A DNA stretch of 64,000 nucleotides. Origin: Bacteroidetes bacterium 24-39-8. Its GTDB lineage: Bacteria > Bacteroidota > Bacteroidia > Chitinophagales > Chitinophagaceae. Both the position numbers and the translations under genes were made by a program. Position 1 is the first letter of the stretch, and the number at the start of each line of letters is the position of its first letter. Under the pieces are notes generated by a model, which saw only the letters and a list, made by a program, of their open reading frames with translations, was not told the DNA's origin and ran no database searches. Below are positions 61,410-64,000 of this stretch, one piece after another. The stretch covers positions 17,910 to 81,909 of the forward strand of contig NCHJ01000001.1 in NCBI GenBank assembly GCA_002256765.1, given 5' to 3'.

Positions 61410-61850
61410 ATGAAAAAGATCATCATCGCCGCCCTTTTTGCCGTTAGCATTGTCAGTACTGCTTTTGCCGCAGACGCTAGTAAAGTAAGTTTAAAAATCA
61501 TGGACAATTTTAAAAAGCAATTTCGCAATGCGTCTCAAGTAGAATGGACCATTAAAGAACAGTTTACCAAGGCAGATTTTTCAGTAAATGGCATTCAGGT
61601 AGAAGCATTCTTTGACAAAGAAGGAGAATTAATTGGCACCAGCCGTCACGCAGATTTTAACCAATTGCCTTTAACTGCTATTGAAAAAATTAAGGCAGAT
61701 TACCCCAATTACCAAATTAGTTCTACCATTGAGTTTGATCATAAAGGTGATCGCAATTTCTATGTGTCACTAGAAAAAGGAAATAAGAAACAAATCCTAA
61801 CAGTATCGCTTTATGGAGATGTAAATAAATTTGAAGGGTTGGGAAAATAA
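61410..61850 (+). CDS. Exported PepSY-like/BLIP-fold protein
   Basis: 146 residues from the ATG at 61410: MKKIIIAALFAVSIVSTAFAA is the signal peptide. The mature part has two repeated alpha/beta units (KVSLKIMDNFKKQFRNASQVEWTIKEQFTKADFSVNGIQVEAFFDKEGELIGTSR) as in PepSY-like proteins of Bacteroidota. These are thought to bind peptides or ligands in the periplasm; the function is unproven. Confidence 0.78.
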   Translation: MKKIIIAALFAVSIVSTAFAADASKVSLKIMDNFKKQFRNASQVEWTIKEQFTKADFSVNGIQVEAFFDKEGELIGTSRHADFNQLPLTAIEKIKADYPNYQISSTIEFDHKGDRNFYVSLEKGNKKQILTVSLYGDVNKFEGLGK

Positions 61851-61871
61851 CCCAGCCAACCTATGAAAACC

Positions 61872-61896
61872 AGCCCTGCTTACGCGGGGCTTTTTT
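61872..61896. terminator. Terminator between PepSY-like gene and deacetylase
   Basis: AGCCCTGC-TTAC-GCGGGGCT (8 pairs, one T-G) followed by five T; it overlaps the end of the convergent deacetylase gene at 61880. Confidence 0.82.
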
Positions 61897-62656
61897 GTTG
61901 CAGATAGTTACCCATATTATTGAATCCATACCCAGCTGCTTTCAAATCTTTGATCAATTGGTCTAGTTTGTCTAACAACTTTGGTCCACAATCTGTTCTG
62001 GTATAAGCAGGTAATCCATAAGCTTCAATTGGAACAAATTCCCAAGGATGAAAATAGAGACAGACATAGCCGTCTTTTTTTAAGGTGTTTTTGGTCCAAG
62101 CAAGAAATAAGGAGTAGGGAAAATTTTTAAAACTCAACCAGAACAAGGGAATGCGCATGGGCGATACCGATGCTGGCATCCTTGTCATGCCCTGATCTTG
62201 GTATACCGTTCTGGGTAAATGCAAATTATTATACCTGCCAGGAATCCATGTAGGATTAATAGAAGAGTCATAGCTAAAACCAGCTTTGATTACTTCTGTC
62301 ATTGCTACTTTTCGCATTCTTGGCATACGCAATCCTCTAATCTCCTGACCACTAATAGTAGCTAAGACCTGTCTTGATTGTAATAAGTGTTCATTCTCAA
62401 AATCTGAATGATAAAAAGTATGAGAAGCAATCTCGTGTTTGATTGCGTGTTCGCGAATGGCATCTGGATAATGTTGGGCAAAATTGGCTGTAGTGAATAG
62501 GGTAGAAGCAACCGAATGACTATCTATCATGGGCATCAGTGCATCCAATCCAGCCTTTCCCACTTGCATTTGTTCTTTTGCAGAAATAGGAAAATGATAT
62601 TCCAAGGGCATGTCAAATTCCTCCACATCAAAACTCAACAATACTTGCCCGCTCAT
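61880..62656 (-). CDS. Polysaccharide deacetylase family protein
   Basis: 258 residues. SFDVEEFDMP has the metal-binding Asp of the NodB-like domain, here in the DVEE variant, and EIASHTFYHSDF supplies the HxxxH pair; GLRMPRM and YFHPWEF are later conserved turns. It lacks a signal peptide, so a lipid-linked or cytosolic glycan substrate is likely. The stop and start of GT2 overlap by 4 bp, so the genes are coupled. Confidence 0.85.
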   Translation of the reverse strand: MSGQVLLSFDVEEFDMPLEYHFPISAKEQMQVGKAGLDALMPMIDSHSVASTLFTTANFAQHYPDAIREHAIKHEIASHTFYHSDFENEHLLQSRQVLATISGQEIRGLRMPRMRKVAMTEVIKAGFSYDSSINPTWIPGRYNNLHLPRTVYQDQGMTRMPASVSPMRIPLFWLSFKNFPYSLFLAWTKNTLKKDGYVCLYFHPWEFVPIEAYGLPAYTRTDCGPKLLDKLDQLIKDLKAAGYGFNNMGNYLQQKSPA

Positions 62657-63579
62657 AGCAAATTGGTTTCCTTGACAATATAATGCGGGCGTTGTTTACT
62701 TTGTTGAAACAGTTTGCCCAAGTACATACCAATAATTCCTAAGATCATTAATTGTAAACCGCCAAAAAAGGCAATGGTGGCAATGATTGAAGTCCAACCA
62801 GAAATAGCTTGTCCAAAGTAGAAGCCATATATAATATAAGGAATGTATAAGAGTGAGATTAATGAAAAACACATACCCAAATAAGTGGCTATATACAAGG
62901 GTTTGGTGCTAAAAGAAGTGATTCCTTGCAAAGCAAATCGAATCATTTTCTTCATGGTATATTTTGACTTGCCTTTTAGTCTTTCTGCGGGTTCGTATTC
63001 AATGCCTACTTGTTGAAACCCCATCCACTTCACCAAACCACGCAAAAACAAATCGGTTTCTTTGAACTCTTTAAAAACGTCTATTACGCGTCTATCCATG
63101 AGTCTAAAATCGGCTGTGCCCTGTTCTAATTCAATATCTGATAAGTTGTTGATGAGGTTATAAAACATATTGGATGTTTTACGTTTCATCATGGGCATGT
63201 CTTGATGGTCTTTACGAATGGTGTAGACAATGTCATTACCTGCTTCCCATTGTTCCAATAGTACTGGAATCAATTCGGGTGGGTGTTGCATGTCTCCATC
63301 CATCATGATTACCGCATGGCCTCCGGCCAAATCAAGTCCCGCTTTTAATGCGTTCTGGTGACCAAAATTTCTGGACAAACCTATATAACGGATATGCTGA
63401 TTAGATGTAGAAATGGCTTTTAATAAGGCCAATGTGCCATCAGTGCTGCCATCATCAACAAAGATCAATTGGTATTCATAATTCAACTTGCCCATTACCT
63501 GATCCACGGCATCTATTAATACGGGGATATTGCCTTCTTCATTGCAAGCTGGAACTACAATTGAAATTTTATTTTTCAT
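62653..63579 (-). CDS. Polyprenol-phosphate-type GT2 glycosyltransferase
   Basis: 308 residues starting at ATG 63579 (a TTG at 63582 just precedes it). GT2 motifs: SIVVPACNEEGN, FVDDGSTDGTLALL, MDGDMQHPPEL and DFRLMDRRV. Two C-terminal helices (about 228-250 and 262-285) as in DPM1/GtrB/ArnC enzymes, which load a sugar on undecaprenyl phosphate. Overlaps the deacetylase start; 11-bp overlap with the upstream membrane protein. Confidence 0.9.
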   Translation of the reverse strand: MKNKISIVVPACNEEGNIPVLIDAVDQVMGKLNYEYQLIFVDDGSTDGTLALLKAISTSNQHIRYIGLSRNFGHQNALKAGLDLAGGHAVIMMDGDMQHPPELIPVLLEQWEAGNDIVYTIRKDHQDMPMMKRKTSNMFYNLINNLSDIELEQGTADFRLMDRRVIDVFKEFKETDLFLRGLVKWMGFQQVGIEYEPAERLKGKSKYTMKKMIRFALQGITSFSTKPLYIATYLGMCFSLISLLYIPYIIYGFYFGQAISGWTSIIATIAFFGGLQLMILGIIGMYLGKLFQQSKQRPHYIVKETNLL

Positions 63580-64000
63580 CAATAATATTTAGAGATAGCC
63601 TTTGTTTCCAAATTGAAATGATAAGATGGCACCAAATAATTAAACTGGGTAAAGCTTTGAGCGCAAATTTAACAATAAACTCTTTTCTTATTGTTGCTGG
63701 AACAATATCTGTGGGGGATAAAATAGTTAATAAGAAAACTAATACTAAAATGATACGCTCATAAATGCTTACGGGTAATCCTAAAGTTACAAACCAAATA
63801 GCGCATCCAGTAACTGCAATAATATATGTAGGACTCTCAGAGGCTGGACTAAATATTACAATACTTATTAATGCTAAAGCCAAATACTTCAAATCCATAT
63901 TTTTTGCACTGCTAATTTTTTTGGAAAAAATAGGAAGTAAAATTAGGATTGCCCCAACTAAAATTAAATACAAATCAATTGAACCAAAATATTTAAAAAT
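63569..64000 (-). CDS. Polytopic membrane protein, GT87/DUF2029-like C-terminal part (cut by window)
   Basis: The frame is open to the window edge at 64000, so the N-terminus is missing; the TTG at 63973 is internal. About 144 residues with several helices (YLILVGAILILLPIF, ALALISIVIF, IILVLVFLLTI). The FSPASESPTYIIAVTGCAIWF stretch resembles the end of GT87 mannosyltransferases that use polyprenyl-sugar. This fits the downstream GT2, which would make that donor. Confidence 0.7.
   Translation of the reverse strand: MFKYFGSIDLYLILVGAILILLPIFSKKISSAKNMDLKYLALALISIVIFSPASESPTYIIAVTGCAIWFVTLGLPVSIYERIILVLVFLLTILSPTDIVPATIRKEFIVKFALKALPSLIIWCHLIISIWKQRLSLNIIDEK

Noticed and set aside
61231-61413. 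60-residue frame in the gap before the PepSY-like gene
   Set aside because: Composition is unlike a protein, there is no family resemblance, and it covers the likely promoter.

Overview
The window is a stretch of a Bacteroidota chromosome, most likely family Chitinophagaceae. Grounds: a GldC-type protein, the order CBS protein / POTRA barrel / nadK / DUF6089 / uppS / bamA / two Skp-like chaperones / murI, IPExxxVDY, TIGR02757, DUF2911 and DUF6089 family proteins, almost no Shine-Dalgarno sequences, and promoter-like boxes of the form TAnnTTTG(C) instead of TATAAT. No rRNA, tRNA, CRISPR array, insertion sequence or phage gene was seen. Both ends cut a gene.

Layout. 1-10 kb is housekeeping: M28 peptidase (cut), IPExxxVDY protein, selD, birA, rsfS, ftsH, an LUD protein, a gamma-glutamylcyclotransferase-like protein, lpxH, an MscS channel, a thioredoxin-like lipoprotein and a MerR regulator. 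10-14.9 kb: 3-hydroxyacyl-CoA dehydrogenase, a 41-bp tandem repeat, a glycosyltransferase, gldC, yqeY, cvpA and an alpha/beta hydrolase. 14.9-25.8 kb is an envelope and translation block: CBS protein, POTRA barrel, nadK, DUF6089, uppS, bamA, two OmpH/Skp chaperones, murI, rpmH (too short for a 60-residue ORF cut-off), rnpA and yidD. 25.9-27.8 kb: a lipoprotein, superoxide dismutase and tadA.

27.8-38.5 kb is the most distinctive region. It is a sugar-oxidation locus transcribed both ways from a 291-bp regulatory gap. Leftwards run a Gfo/Idh dehydrogenase, a TIM-barrel isomerase, a lipoprotein cytochrome c and a DUF1080 (3-keto-disaccharide hydrolase family) protein. Rightwards run an MFS sugar transporter, a Tat-exported TIM-barrel protein, a GMC oxidoreductase, its Tat-exported small subunit and another Tat TIM-barrel protein, with a Tat-exported Gfo/Idh protein facing them. 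I infer a periplasmic pathway that oxidises glycosides to 3-keto-glycosides, passes electrons to cytochrome c, cleaves and imports the product, then reduces or isomerises it inside the cell.

38.6-43.6 kb holds an aldehyde dehydrogenase, a glutathione-peroxidase-like protein, a membrane protein and a large repeat-containing secreted protein. 43.7-46.0 kb is an AT-rich accessory segment: ABC ATPase with a tiny membrane protein, a subclass B1 metallo-beta-lactamase, a zinc-ribbon protein and an orphan antitoxin-like protein. 46-54.7 kb returns to housekeeping (dusB, CPBP protease, DUF2007, cdsA, psd, HAD phosphatase, SDR, flavin reductase, FAH-family hydrolase, TIGR02757). 54.8-61.8 kb has a GH3 beta-glucosidase, a trans-sulfuration PLP enzyme, DUF2911, an ACP-phosphodiesterase-like protein, a secreted alpha/beta hydrolase and a PepSY-like protein. 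61.9-64 kb is a leftward glycan operon: polysaccharide deacetylase, GT2 glycosyltransferase and a cut polytopic GT87-like protein.

Functions are assigned from motifs and remembered family features; no database search was run. Start codons were moved where a downstream ATG gives a better signal peptide, a family-typical N-terminus or a 4-bp overlap.
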